Assembly (NCBI RefSeq): GCF_009827655.1
Contig: NZ_WTYV01000001.1
Coordinates: forward strand, 310,001 to 374,000
Direction of reading: 5' to 3'
Source of the DNA: Alteraurantiacibacter buctensis
GTDB taxonomy: Bacteria > Pseudomonadota > Alphaproteobacteria > Sphingomonadales > Sphingomonadaceae
DNA: 64,000 nucleotides
In this document: positions 1 through 10,300 of the stretch, piece after piece
How positions within the stretch are numbered: position 1 is the stretch's first letter
Layout: each line of letters begins with the position of its first letter
Made by a program: the position numbers and the translations under genes
Notes under the pieces: generated by a model
What the model was told of the DNA's origin: nothing
The model's database searches: none
The model's input: only the letters and a program-made list of their open reading frames with translations

Positions 1-1320
1 GGGCTGGCCCATGCCAATCCGAACAGCTTCAGCAAAGCCGATTGCGCGCGCATCGCGGCGATCAACAGTAGCAAGCTTGTCACCCAACAATCGACAAAGC
101 AAAGCTGGCACAAGGGGTTCGACAGCCATCGTCCGCTTGGCGAGGAAGGACGCAGATTTCGGTTCGACAGCCTGGATTCGTTACCGTACTGGTATTCACC
201 GCTTATGCGATGTTTTGCCGAGCCCGATCCCGGTGCCTTTTTGGAATGGGCCGAACTCTGGATCGTAGATAACCTCGGCATTACCGGCGACATCTGGAGC
301 TATGATAAGCTGCGCGGCAATCACCGTTTCAATCGGCGGGGTCGGGATAGTTCGAACAGCCACGGTTCCCTTCCTGCAATCGAGCGCTATCGTACGCATC
401 TGGAATGGCACGCGCTCTATCTCGCAGGGGGCGAAGCCTTGGCGACGTGGCCGCTGACGGCCGATGCCGAAGAGGACGCGTGGGACAATTTTGACCATTG
501 GCTTTCACGTCAGGGGCCAACGCTAGCGCCCGCCTGGCTCGGCGATCTCCGCGGACCAAAGCCGCTCGAAGCCATTGCCTGGCAGGCACCGCCGCTGGAC
601 GGTTGGCTGAACACGCCAGACGCCGACGCGTTTCGCGGTTCGCTCGGGCTGGATCGCCCGGACTGGTTGGTCGTCAGTGGGCATCGTTGGCTGCACTACG
701 GCGAAGCCTCGGGATCGACCCGTGTCGAAAGCGCATTAGTGTCGCGCGTAATGGCGACTTCGCTGCGGCTGGCTCTTGAGGCCAGCGATAGTAGTCACGA
801 CTATCGACTAGCGGTAAATGACGATGACAGTCTTGAGATCGCGTCGGGACACTTTGTATTGAAGTCGCTCCTCGCCGACCACCACGGTGATACCGAACTC
901 GATATCCATGACCCCTTGCGCGGCGAGGTGTCCGCCTCGGGGCAATTGCCCCATCCACGGATCATCGCCTTGCTTGGGTTAGTGCGCGATCCATCCGGGC
1001 TGCCGGTCTGGTGCGATTCGAACGGTGTTGTCACTGTTCAACGAGTTGCCTGGAGCGACCCGAAACAGCCCGATGAGCGCGCTTCCCGGCATTTTGCCCA
1101 GGGTGAAGAGCTGTTGTTTCGTCGGTCGGCGATTGCGCAAATTCTCGAGACGTACGGACTCGATCTCATCACCAAAATTAATTTCAACCGACGGATTGGC
1201 GAAGCGAGCTATGCCCTCAAAAAAGACAAAAAGCGCGAGCGCGAATATGACCGGATCATCCTCTACCGGCACGATGGCAAAATCGAAGCGAGCACGCGCG
1301 GTCTCGGCCGTTGGGCGTGA
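1..1320 (+). CDS. C-terminal part of a large unrecognised protein
   Basis: The reading frame is open from the first base and ends at a TGA at 1318-1320, so 439 residues are visible and the start lies outside the window. An internal ATG at 205 exists, but the sequence before it reads as ordinary coding sequence (for example SLPYWYSPLMRCF across the ATG), so I treat it as internal. The protein is rich in Trp, Asp and Arg, has no signal peptide or membrane segment, and ends in a basic stretch (KKDKKREREYDR) followed by a short tail. I recognise no domain. Its size, its place in a defence island and the overlapping small partner gene would fit the C-terminal sensor part of a large defence ATPase, but that is only a guess. 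Confidence 0.6.
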   Translation, partial: GLAHANPNSFSKADCARIAAINSSKLVTQQSTKQSWHKGFDSHRPLGEEGRRFRFDSLDSLPYWYSPLMRCFAEPDPGAFLEWAELWIVDNLGITGDIWSYDKLRGNHRFNRRGRDSSNSHGSLPAIERYRTHLEWHALYLAGGEALATWPLTADAEEDAWDNFDHWLSRQGPTLAPAWLGDLRGPKPLEAIAWQAPPLDGWLNTPDADAFRGSLGLDRPDWLVVSGHRWLHYGEASGSTRVESALVSRVMATSLRLALEASDSSHDYRLAVNDDDSLEIASGHFVLKSLLADHHGDTELDIHDPLRGEVSASGQLPHPRIIALLGLVRDPSGLPVWCDSNGVVTVQRVAWSDPKQPDERASRHFAQGEELLFRRSAIAQILETYGLDLITKINFNRRIGEASYALKKDKKREREYDRIILYRHDGKIEASTRGLGRWA

Positions 1321-1969
1321 GATCGAAGCGGCGCTCGGATTGGGGCATGGCGCCGATGTGCTGACACGCTGGATGGCCTTCCGCCTCGCTGAGGTGCGCG
1401 CTACCGTCGACGAAGCGGCGACGGCCGAAGCGCGCAAGAGTGCCCTGGCCGAACATGATTCGCTGATTATGGCCTTGTGGAATCAGCGGAGTTCGCTCCC
1501 CGAGCCGCTCGGCGTCGATCGCCGCACCGGGCTCGCCACACGCATCATCCAGCAGCTTGTCGACGATCCGAGCGTGTGGAACCGGCCGGACACACCCCGA
1601 AACGCCGTTGAAGTGCTCGGTAGCCTCCGCGATCATTGGGCCTATCTTCTCTCAGTGGCGGCCGTGCTGATGTACAAGCGTGAAGCGATTGAGCTCGGCC
1701 CTGAAGATCCTGACTTGCCGCTGACCGACGAAGAACGTGAAAACCGCAGACAATGGGCGGAGCTATCCCAAAGGGTCCTACGCGACATTCGTATGCGGGA
1801 AGGATCCCTGTACCGCGAGACCGAGCCATCCGACGCGGAAGCGGTCATAAAGCTTGAACAGGATGTCGGCAAGACCATCGCCAAATTGCGTGCCCATCTC
1901 GATATGCTCGAGCCGATGCTACTTCCAGACGTCCAGAAGGATTCTCCGAAAAACCACATGGCCAAATGA
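1274..1969 (+). CDS. Small helical protein overlapping the upstream large gene
   Basis: A 231-residue protein starting at the ATG at 1274, inside the last 47 bases of the preceding gene but in another frame, which suggests translational coupling and a shared function. The frame remains open upstream, but that stretch reads as a shadow of the first gene. The protein is highly charged and probably helical: a basic start (MAKSKRAR), a central stretch around DHWAYLLSVAAVLMYKR that is the only mildly hydrophobic part, and an acidic C-terminal half ending in Lys. No signal peptide, catalytic motif or known family was recognised. A regulatory or structural partner of the large upstream protein is the most natural reading, on context alone. 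Confidence 0.55.
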   Translation: MAKSKRARAVSAVGREIEAALGLGHGADVLTRWMAFRLAEVRATVDEAATAEARKSALAEHDSLIMALWNQRSSLPEPLGVDRRTGLATRIIQQLVDDPSVWNRPDTPRNAVEVLGSLRDHWAYLLSVAAVLMYKREAIELGPEDPDLPLTDEERENRRQWAELSQRVLRDIRMREGSLYRETEPSDAEAVIKLEQDVGKTIAKLRAHLDMLEPMLLPDVQKDSPKNHMAK

Positions 1970-2050
1970 ACAGCTCCGTCCGCCTTTGAGAGGCAATAGA
2001 CTGTGAGCGACTGCATGAGAGCTTTGCACTGATGGCGCTTGGACTACTGA

Positions 2051-2110
2051 GTGTCCGCTTCGCTATATCCAATGACCTGAAGCTGCCAGTCAGCTACCGG
2101 CCCAACTCCC
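2051..2110. repeat. Possible copy of a dispersed intergenic motif
   Basis: The gap between the small helical gene and the helicase gene (1970-2190) has no gene I can support. It contains GTGTCCGCTT followed about 35 bases later by CTACCGGCCCAAC. A similar pairing (CTGTCCGCTT, then CTATCGGCCCAC) occurs near 7185-7240, and related fragments occur near 5655-5670 (CTATCGGCCCGAT) and 10470-10492 (TATTGGCCCACGAGCGGACC). These look like decayed members of a dispersed intergenic sequence, seen by eye only. Confidence 0.25.
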
Positions 2111-2190
2111 GACCTTCCGCATAGCGCCTTCAAACCGGCCATTCAGAAGATCGGCAGGCGATCCTGGATCTTGCCGCTTACAGGCTGCTG

Positions 2191-5100
2191 TTAGGCGTCG
2201 CAAATGATCGTGACGTCGACGCCGATCGTTTCTTTCAGATAAGTCAGTGCTGCCGCGAGCACGGTGGATTGTTCCTTAGTGCGTTTCGACTGCGAAAGGC
2301 CGGGTTGTACGATCAATATCTCGCTTTGCATCGGCTTGAACCGGTTGAGTTTGACGAGCTTGTTGAGATCGGCCGGCGTGCCCGCAATGAACCGGCTTGA
2401 TCTCCCGCCCTTCAGCCGTTCGTTACGCAACTTCAGATGCTGGCTCAGCTGCGGGAGTTTCGCGTTCCATTTAGCGCAGCGAATGGCCTGGCTGCTTACT
2501 TCGACAACATCCTTGACGCGCTCGCCGGCATTCTGGCCACCGGAATACTTGCAATGCACGAATGCGACTCGAATGATCTCGTCTTCCAGCTTCATGCAAA
2601 CCAAATCGGCCGCCTCGCCGGCATCGTCGTCATCGAAGACAATATCGAACCCAGCCTCAACATATTGCTTAGCTACGTGCCATTGCACCGAATCCTGGCG
2701 ACCCGCGCCGCCTTTCCAATAAGATTCCTTGGTTCGGTCCACGCCGCTCCAATCCCACGCCTCGAAGCGGTCCTCCGAGATCACCAAATCCTGCGGCGAT
2801 TGCGGTGCGATATGGAGATTTCCGTCGAGATCGGTCAAATCGACGAGCCGAAAGATCGGAGGGTAGCTCGAAAAATATTCCTCCAGCGGGCAGGAGAGCT
2901 TACCGATCGTCACGCCGATCTTGAGCCCGCCGCTGGTCTGCGCGACGCGAAATCCCCGTGCGGCATCGACGGTAAAACGAAATTCACCGAGCCTGCCTGC
3001 AAGTGCCTCATCGATTGCGAAGTCAATCGCGTTCGCCGCCCTATCGACGTTGAGAAGTGTAAGCTCCGTTGTTGTCATACTGTGCTCGGCTGTAACGCCG
3101 GTGAAAACCACACGCTCTTCGGTTTGCCTAAGAATTTCGAACGGCCAGTCAATCGCCAGTATTTCTGCGGGCGGAAGCGTGACTATTTCGCTTGGGATCA
3201 GCACGTTATCGATGAGCTTCGACGTGTCGATGCTTCGATCCACAAGCTTCGCGCCGACGTGTTCGCACCAGTCGTTGAGCTGCGGAATGGGTACATAATC
3301 CCGCGACCAGATCCGGCCTTTTAGTGAGCATCCGATCAGAACCTGACGCCCCCCCTCCCAGCCCATTCCGCTCAAGTTGGCCTTTACCGAACTGCCCTTC
3401 TCGGTGAGGCCAAGCGCTGCGGCTACGTCAGCGCCGGTATACATCGCGTAAGATAGGTTGCGTCTTCCGTGCTTCTTCACCCCGACATTCTGGAATTGCA
3501 AGCGACTGATCCGCCCGAGACAGCGAAAGATCGTGTCGCCGTGGATGAGTTTCGTCGCGCCGACCGCTTGCGCCAAGCCTTCGAAGATCGAAGTCTTGTC
3601 GCTGGTCGAGAGGTAGAGCAGACCGTTCGCGTGATCATAGTGGAGCACGAAAATCGCCCATTCCAAATCTCGCACCGATTTAGATCGAGTCCATTTGATG
3701 TAGGGCTCGTTACGCGTCACGAAAAACAGCGTGTTCGACGACGAGTGCAGCCATACACGATAGGGAACATAACCCTTGGGTAGGCCGTCGATGAACCGCT
3801 TGGGCGCGAAAGCCTTAGCCTCATATGTTAGGGTGCTGAGTCCAGGTCGCAGCAGCTGGTGCGAGATTGCGGCGTCATCATCATCCGGTCCCTTATCGAT
3901 ACGCTGCGCTTCATCGAGAAACGCGACGAGGCGGGCATGAGCCTTTGCTGCCGCCGAGCTCATTTCACTTAAAAGCTCGTTCCAGTCGGCATCTTCGCTG
4001 TAAAGCCGCTCCAGCGCGATCGATACGTTTGGCTCGGCGATGTTGGCGATGACGCTCGCATCCCCTATCCTCTCGCCACTGCTGCGCGTGAAGCGCCCCG
4101 TGAACTGGAGCAACACGGCGAGACTCTTGTGGAGGTCGTGAATGGCTGCAACTTTGAGCTCGGGCAGGTCGAACCCTTCGCCGAGCATATTGACGCACAC
4201 CGCGATCCGGTTTGTGCCGGCTCGCAAACTCTCGATACGCTTGGCGATGTCCGACTGCCGCGAGTGAACCAAGAGCGGGTTTAGGTCGGGTGCGAGTTTG
4301 CGATATACCTCGAAAACGGCACTCGCGCGTTCGATCGTCGAACAGCGTGCCATCATTAGATGGTTGAGCTTATTGTCGAGATCTTCACGCAGCTGAGCAA
4401 GGGCCGTCTCGGCGATGGCCAAATCGGCCTGTTCGGGGTTGGGTTCGTAAACGGGCTCGAAGGTGATGGGCTTAAAATAGCCATCCTGCTGCGCGCGCTT
4501 GAGCGGGTAATTATAGATGACCTGCCCGTCGACCAATTTGGTGTCCCGGCGGAACGGGGTTGCCGTGAACTGCAGGACCGGCTTACCGGCAAAGGCATCT
4601 CTGAACGCCGACCACGTATCGGCGCCGATGTGATGCGCTTCATCGACAATGAGCGCACCTACCCGCTGCGCGATCTCGGGCCCGAGCCTTTCAGCGCCCG
4701 GGCCTGCCAATGAACTCATGGTGCCAACGATCACGTTACATCGCTCAAATATCTCGAGATCGGATATCGATTTTGGAACCTTGGTGACAATGCCAACAAT
4801 CGGATTTCCTGCGTCCTGCGCCAGCACGCCAAGCTTCCGCAGCAATCCAAGCGTGAGGAATTTTCTGACAGTCTGCGCGCGCAGTGCGTCCGACGGGACC
4901 ACGACCAACAGAGGCTTCCGCACAAAGGCGGCCAGCACGGACAACATGGTTTCGGTCTTACCGGTGCCGGTCGGCATAACGATCGTCGCGGGCTGGCTGT
5001 ACAAGCTCCAGTGCGCCCCGATCGCGTGCAGCGCGCCGATTTGCGGCGGCCGCAGGCCTTCATTGCCGGAATCGACCGAGCCGTCATCATTGGGGGACTC

Positions 5101-5505
5101 GGTGCGGAAGCGGAACATGCCGTCCCAGGCGGCAGCGGCGTAGGCAGCAAGCGCAGCGTCCCATCCATCCGCATTTCCTGCGCTTTCAAGTTCGTCAATC
5201 AGCCGGTGGCTCAGCCAGCTGAGCTTTCCTGAGCTATCGCGCAGAAGCAGTCCGTCGATGTCATCGGGCCGCGTGAGATTTCGTCGACGCACGATAGCGT
5301 AACGTTCGCCCTCCGGGTGCTTGTAGACGGGCGCAAATGTGCGTGGCGAAATCCTGATTTGGCCATCAGGGACGAGTGCGACTTCCGCGACGGGTCTAAG
5401 TTGCGCTCGGATTTGGCCGATGGCCATTTTGACCGGCCCATAGTTCAGGGCTGGAAGAGAGAAGACCTCTACCGCTGCTTCTTCGAAAAAATCGAATTGT
5501 GCCAT
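2191..5505 (-). CDS. SF2 DEAH helicase with C-terminal PD-(D/E)xK-like nuclease domain
   Basis: A 1104-residue protein. The helicase core is clear: Walker A PTGTGKTET (about 178-186), DEAH box in VDEAHH (about 287-292), motif III FTATPFR (about 313-319), motif V-like NMLGEGFDLP (about 439-448) and motif VI QFTGRFTRS (about 467-475). A long middle region of unknown fold follows. Near the C-terminus, an Asp in AADLV (about 965) and the strand FVHCKYS (about 983-988) resemble a PD-(D/E)xK nuclease with HCK in place of ExK. Helicase plus nuclease on one chain is typical of type III restriction-like and other anti-phage proteins. It lies downstream of the DUF2235 gene on the same strand, 193 bp away. 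It is probably a DNA translocase-nuclease acting on invading DNA; the target is unknown. Confidence 0.8.
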   Translation of the reverse strand: MAQFDFFEEAAVEVFSLPALNYGPVKMAIGQIRAQLRPVAEVALVPDGQIRISPRTFAPVYKHPEGERYAIVRRRNLTRPDDIDGLLLRDSSGKLSWLSHRLIDELESAGNADGWDAALAAYAAAAWDGMFRFRTESPNDDGSVDSGNEGLRPPQIGALHAIGAHWSLYSQPATIVMPTGTGKTETMLSVLAAFVRKPLLVVVPSDALRAQTVRKFLTLGLLRKLGVLAQDAGNPIVGIVTKVPKSISDLEIFERCNVIVGTMSSLAGPGAERLGPEIAQRVGALIVDEAHHIGADTWSAFRDAFAGKPVLQFTATPFRRDTKLVDGQVIYNYPLKRAQQDGYFKPITFEPVYEPNPEQADLAIAETALAQLREDLDNKLNHLMMARCSTIERASAVFEVYRKLAPDLNPLLVHSRQSDIAKRIESLRAGTNRIAVCVNMLGEGFDLPELKVAAIHDLHKSLAVLLQFTGRFTRSSGERIGDASVIANIAEPNVSIALERLYSEDADWNELLSEMSSAAAKAHARLVAFLDEAQRIDKGPDDDDAAISHQLLRPGLSTLTYEAKAFAPKRFIDGLPKGYVPYRVWLHSSSNTLFFVTRNEPYIKWTRSKSVRDLEWAIFVLHYDHANGLLYLSTSDKTSIFEGLAQAVGATKLIHGDTIFRCLGRISRLQFQNVGVKKHGRRNLSYAMYTGADVAAALGLTEKGSSVKANLSGMGWEGGRQVLIGCSLKGRIWSRDYVPIPQLNDWCEHVGAKLVDRSIDTSKLIDNVLIPSEIVTLPPAEILAIDWPFEILRQTEERVVFTGVTAEHSMTTTELTLLNVDRAANAIDFAIDEALAGRLGEFRFTVDAARGFRVAQTSGGLKIGVTIGKLSCPLEEYFSSYPPIFRLVDLTDLDGNLHIAPQSPQDLVISEDRFEAWDWSGVDRTKESYWKGGAGRQDSVQWHVAKQYVEAGFDIVFDDDDAGEAADLVCMKLEDEIIRVAFVHCKYSGGQNAGERVKDVVEVSSQAIRCAKWNAKLPQLSQHLKLRNERLKGGRSSRFIAGTPADLNKLVKLNRFKPMQSEILIVQPGLSQSKRTKEQSTVLAAALTYLKETIGVDVTIICDA

Positions 5506-5698
5506 GGAATTCGGCCAGCTCCCTTCGATTTATCTAACACTTCCCCGGTTGCGCCGCGTCTAATCCCTGACTTATGGATATTTCTATTCGCAACACCAAA
5601 ATATTTACGTCTTAGATAAATTTTGCTAATTATAATACACCGAAAGCAGTCAGTCTACTATCGGCCCGATCGACCGCCGTTTAGCGACCGCAAGCGAC

Positions 5699-7048
5699 TC
5701 AGCTAGAAATACTAAGTCGAGGAATTCGGACCTCTTGTCCGGGGAAGATCTCGTCCGCATCCGCAATGGTATCGAGATTGGCGTAGTAGATTTCCGACCA
5801 CAGTTCGGCATCGCCATAGTGCTTCTTGGCGTAGGCACTCAGCGTGTCGCCAACTCGCACCTTTTCCGTAGCGATCAAATCAGTCGGCGGATCGAAAACC
5901 CAAGGACCCAGTGCGTCCAGCTCATCCCTCACGTTGTCGAGGGTCGCGGGACGATACAGCTCCCCTCCAAGCCTTTCCGCAGGAGTGCGCCATCGGCGGA
6001 TCGCGCTATGCGAAAGCTGCCACATATGCTCGGGCCCTCCCCGGTCCTCTTTCAGTAATTGAGTGAAGCTCCAATCTGGATCGGCCTCATTCACCAAGGG
6101 AGCGAAGGGATCAGGGCGAAAACCGTGGATGCGCGTCCCGGCTGCGGTATCAAGATTAAGGCCGGCGCGCTTTGCACCAGCGAGCACCCACGCCAGCGCA
6201 TCGTCCGACAGGCCGCGGATATCTCCGCCGCCACCTACCGCGCCATGCGTTCCGGGGAACCAACGCTCTTGGTAAGGGGCCTGAGGATCATCACTAGTGA
6301 AACCACGGTCAGAATTAAGCTGTTCGACATCGTCGAACAAGATCACCGGAAAGAACTCTCGCTGCTCGTCAATGGCGACGGCGTGCCGCGCGGAGTCGAC
6401 GAAGGCGTCGAGCGACGGATCGTGATAGTCGTATTCGCGGTTGAACCAGTCGCTTCCAGGAATAACTTCAGGAATCCCCATCGCGCCGACCGTGTCCCAG
6501 GCACCTAGAAACTTGATCGTCATCACCGGCGATGCGCCCGCCTGATACCCGGGTTTGTTGGCACAGCGCCAATCCTCGTCGGATTGACCGATGCAGACCT
6601 TGTCGGAATACATCGCCCTAAAACGCCGCATAGCATCTGCGGAGCCATCCTTACCCTCGAGGCGATCCCGATAGAGTTTGATCGCCTCGTCGATCCGACC
6701 TGCGTGAAGGCGGTGCAAAGGGCCCACATGGCGTATGAAGCCGATGAACGTGCGAGCGCTGAACGCGCCGCGAGAGAAGCCGAAGACGTAGATCTCGTCT
6801 CCGGGATCATAATTGAACACCAGGAAGCGGTATGCCTCGCGCACATTATCCATGAGCCCGTGGCCGAACATGCCGCCGCGGAGCTCGTCGAGGTCACCAG
6901 TGCCGACACCCTCGTCATAGTGGATTACCTGGGGGACACCTTCGCGGTCAACCCTGCTAATGCTCGCGGCGGTTAGCACGACGTTGGTCGCCACATCGGG
7001 AAGCAACTTGTTCCAAGTGCCGTCGAAACAAAAAACAAGACGCTTCAA
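5699..7048 (-). CDS. DUF2235 (Tle1-like) alpha/beta hydrolase with C-terminal LysM
   Basis: The protein is 449 residues if it starts at the TTG at 7048, where an AGGGAGG ribosome site sits five bases upstream and the family's usual N-terminus (KRLVFCFDGTWN) begins at once. An ATG at 7153 would add 35 residues that do not look like the family. GFSRG (about 90-94) is the GxSxG nucleophile motif of DUF2235 / T6SS phospholipase Tle1-like enzymes. Family members are lipases or esterases that attack phospholipids. At the C-terminus (about 395-440) is a LysM-like module (VRVGDTLSAYAKKHYGD ... FPGQEVRIP) of the kind found in phage tail proteins. There is no signal peptide and no T6SS gene nearby. A cytosolic membrane-damaging effector in a defence setting is plausible but inferred. 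Confidence 0.8.
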   Translation of the reverse strand: MKRLVFCFDGTWNKLLPDVATNVVLTAASISRVDREGVPQVIHYDEGVGTGDLDELRGGMFGHGLMDNVREAYRFLVFNYDPGDEIYVFGFSRGAFSARTFIGFIRHVGPLHRLHAGRIDEAIKLYRDRLEGKDGSADAMRRFRAMYSDKVCIGQSDEDWRCANKPGYQAGASPVMTIKFLGAWDTVGAMGIPEVIPGSDWFNREYDYHDPSLDAFVDSARHAVAIDEQREFFPVILFDDVEQLNSDRGFTSDDPQAPYQERWFPGTHGAVGGGGDIRGLSDDALAWVLAGAKRAGLNLDTAAGTRIHGFRPDPFAPLVNEADPDWSFTQLLKEDRGGPEHMWQLSHSAIRRWRTPAERLGGELYRPATLDNVRDELDALGPWVFDPPTDLIATEKVRVGDTLSAYAKKHYGDAELWSEIYYANLDTIADADEIFPGQEVRIPRLSISS

Positions 7049-7053
7049 TTTTG

Positions 7054-7060
7054 CCTCCCT
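7054..7060 (-). promoter_or_regulatory. Ribosome binding site selecting a TTG start
   Basis: Read on the minus strand this is AGGGAGG, five bases before TTG at 7048. It is the reason for preferring the TTG over the upstream in-frame ATG at 7153 for the DUF2235 hydrolase. Confidence 0.7.
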
Positions 7061-7182
7061 TGCAAACCTTTCGGACGGAACGTTATGCGAACGAGTAGCT
7101 ATCGTTGCAAGGCTCGGCACGGACTCCTCACCAAGATTCAGTCTGGTGAACACTCTGGCTGATGAATTTTTGGCTCAATAAC

Positions 7183-7240
7183 AGACTGTCCGCTTTTCGA
7201 GCTGGACAGGCGCCGAGCAGAAAGACCGCTATCGGCCCAC
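7183..7240. repeat. Possible second copy of the dispersed intergenic motif
   Basis: The divergent gap between the DUF2235 and restriction-modification genes (7049-7346) contains CTGTCCGCTT and, about 40 bases on, CTATCGGCCCAC. The same two elements occur in the same order near 2051-2110. Promoters for both flanking genes should also lie here, but I could not identify convincing -35/-10 boxes. Confidence 0.25.
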
Positions 7241-7334
7241 ATCTTGCCGTCCGCGTGGTGCCAGACAAAGGGTACATAACGGTGTCTTCGCCCTGGTGAC
7301 AAATGCGCCTTCATCGCTCTATGCAGAGGCGCAG

Positions 7335-7339
7335 GGAGG
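7335..7339 (+). promoter_or_regulatory. Ribosome binding site selecting a GTG start
   Basis: GGAGG inside a purine-rich AGGGAGGAGG run, seven bases before GTG at 7347. It favours this start for the restriction-modification enzyme over the GTG at 7296. Confidence 0.65.
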
Positions 7340-7346
7340 AGGACTC

Positions 7347-10300
7347 GTGATCGAAATCATAAAACGACTGATCGCCCGGGATTCCCCGCGCACCGAGGCC
7401 GAAATTCAGGCCGACATTCGGTCGCTCCTTCTTTCCACCCCGCTCCAACTGCACGACGGCGACCTCGAGAACGTTTTGCTCGAAGCGCAGGTTGGCGATC
7501 GCCGGCGTATCGACGTCGAAGTTGGCTCTGCCCTAATCGAAGTGAAGCGCGACCTTCGGCGAGGCGGGGTGAAGGAAGAAGCGCGCCAGCAGCTCGGCGG
7601 CTATGTCGAGGCACGTGCCGAAGCGTTCGGCCGGCGCTTCGTGGGCATCTTGAGTGATGGCGCTGAGTGGGTTTGTTACGATCTCCGCGAGGGCGAACTT
7701 CATGAGGTTACGACGATCACCGTCAAGTCGGTAGATCAAGCTGACGCGCTCATCGTGTGGCTCGAAGGTGTGCTCGCGACCGCCCGCGATATCACTCCGT
7801 CACCGCGCGAAATTGCGGCCAGGCTGGGCGCCAGAAGCAGCTCGCACGACCTTGATCGGGCGACCATTGCGTCGCTTTATGCCGCGAACCGGGACAATCC
7901 GTCGATCCGCATGAAACGCGGTCTCTGGTCACGCCTGCTCACTTCGACGCTGGGCACCCAATTCGAAGACACCGACGACCTTTTCGTCGAGCACACACTT
8001 TTGGTGAACTCGGCAGAAATCATCGCACATTCGCTGCTTGGCATTGACCCCGAAAGCATCGACCCGGCCGCGTTGCTTGCAGGCAATGTATTCGAAGAGA
8101 GCGGCATCTACGGAGTTGTAGAACAAGATTTTTTCGATTGGGTCGTCGAAGTCGAAGACGGCCCGCGATTTGTGCGGGCCTTGGCCCGACGGCTCGCTCG
8201 CTTCGATTGGGCCTCCGTCGACCAGGACGTACTAAAGGTACTCTATGAAAGCGTGATTGGCACTGACACGCGCAAGCGCTTGGGTGAATATTACACACCT
8301 GACTGGCTGGCGGAGCTAGTCGTCGACGCGGTCGCACCCGACGCGCTCGAAATGCGCCTGCTCGATCCGGCATGCGGATCGGGGACGTTCCTCTTCCATG
8401 CGGTGCGTCGCTTCGTTGTGGCATCGGAGGCAGCGGGCCGCACACTTGCGGAAACACTTCGCGCCGTGTCGCGGCACGTTCAAGGCATGGATTTGCACCC
8501 GGTCGCCGTCACCCTGGCGCGCGTCACTTATCTCCTGGCAATCGGCCGGGATCGCCTCACTGCAAACGGACGCGGCGCGCTCTTCATTCCAGTGTACCTG
8601 GGCGACTCCGTTCAATGGGACGACCAAGCGTCGAACCTTTGGAATGCGGAAAGCCTGGTTGTTCCCGTCGAAGATCAGGCGGAGCTATTCACTTCTGAGT
8701 TACGCTTCCCCGACATACTTCTCAACGACGCGGAAATGTTCGACGACCTGGTCGAAGCAATGGCTGATATGGCGGCCAGGCGGGATTCTGGGTCAAGGGT
8801 CCCGTCGCTCAATCCGTTGTTTCAGCGGCTCGGCGTGCCTGAGCAAGCCCAAGACGTAGTGCGTGCGACATTTAGGACAATGTGCGATCTTCAAGATGCC
8901 GGCCGAAATCACATTTGGAGTTACTACGTTCGTAACCTGGCGCGGCCGGTATGGCTCGCTCGAGCGGCGAACCGCGTTACGGCCCTGGTCGGTAACCCGC
9001 CCTGGCTCGCCTTCCGTCACATGCCCGAGAGGATGCAACAGACATTCCGCGAGATGAGCGAACAGCGTGGGCTTTGGGCCGGTGCGGAGGTCGCGACGCA
9101 TCAAGACCTTTCGGCGCTATTTGTCGCGCGCGCGGTCGAGCTTTACCTCGCCCCAAGCGGCCAATTCGGCTTCGTCATGCCGAACGCCGTCGTCGATCGG
9201 GAACACTACGCCGGCTTTCGAACTGGGCACTATGCGTCACGCACTAGCAGCATTTCGATCGCCTTCAGGCCGTCCTGGGATTTGCGGAGAATTCGGCCGC
9301 ACTTCTTCCCCCGGGGCTCGAGCGTCGTCTTTGGGCATCGAGCCGAAGTCGAACCGATCGAAATGCCGCTTGATGCGACGATCTTCTCCGGCCGGATTCC
9401 TCGAGGGCAGACTTCGATTTCCCAAGTCGAGCCGCACCTTGAGCGGCGCCCGGGCACGGTAACGATCGCGACGGGCGCGAACTCGCCATATCAGTCGCGG
9501 TTCCGCCAAGGTGCGATCTTCTCGCCGCGCGTATGTTTTTTCGTAGAGCGACGGGCGGCTGGCCCGCTGGGCGCAGTAGCCGGCCGAACGCCGATCATTT
9601 CGTCGCGGAGCGTAAACGAAAAGAAGCCCTGGAAAGAGCTGCCGTCGATCGAGGGCGTGGTCGAAGATGCCTTCCTCCGACCGATGTATTCCGGCGAGAG
9701 CCTCCTTCCCTATCGTGTCGCCGATCCGCTACTAGCCCTTGTGCCGGCCGTCGACGGCCGACTTCTCCGAACCGAAGAACAAATCGCGCTCTATCCTGGT
9801 CTCGCCGATTGGTGGCGTCGGGCGGAGGGCCTTTGGAACGATAATCGAAAAAGCGAAGGCCTTACCCTAATCGAACAATTGGATTGGGTCGGCAAAATGG
9901 CGGCGCAATTTCCGACACCACGGCTCCGCGTTATCTACAATTCTTCGGGCATGCACGTCGCGGCCGCCAAGCTCCGCGACCCCCGCGGAGTTCTAAATAA
10001 CAAGCTTTACTGGTGCGCGGCGCGATCGGAGGAAGAGGCCGACTATCTTTGCGCGCTGCTTAATAGCCCGGTCACGACGGAGTTTGTGCGGCCGCTCATG
10101 TCCTACGGCAAAGACGAGCGTGACATTCACAAGCATGTTTGGAAGTTGCCCATCCCCGAGTTCGATCCGGCGAATCGCACATTAGCCCGGCTAGCGGAAT
10201 TAGGTGCTCTCGCGGAGCAACTGGCCGGGCAGGTCGAGGTCGATCCCGACTTGCACTTCGCTACGTCTCGTCGGCGGATCCGCGAAAGATTGGTCGAAAA

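Noticed and set aside
5699..7048. Type VI secretion locus
   Set aside because: Only the DUF2235 protein is present; no vgrG, hcp or tss gene occurs.
5699..7153. Upstream ATG at 7153 as the start of the DUF2235 gene
   Set aside because: The 35 extra residues are unlike the family, and the TTG at 7048 has an ideal ribosome site directly before the conserved N-terminus.
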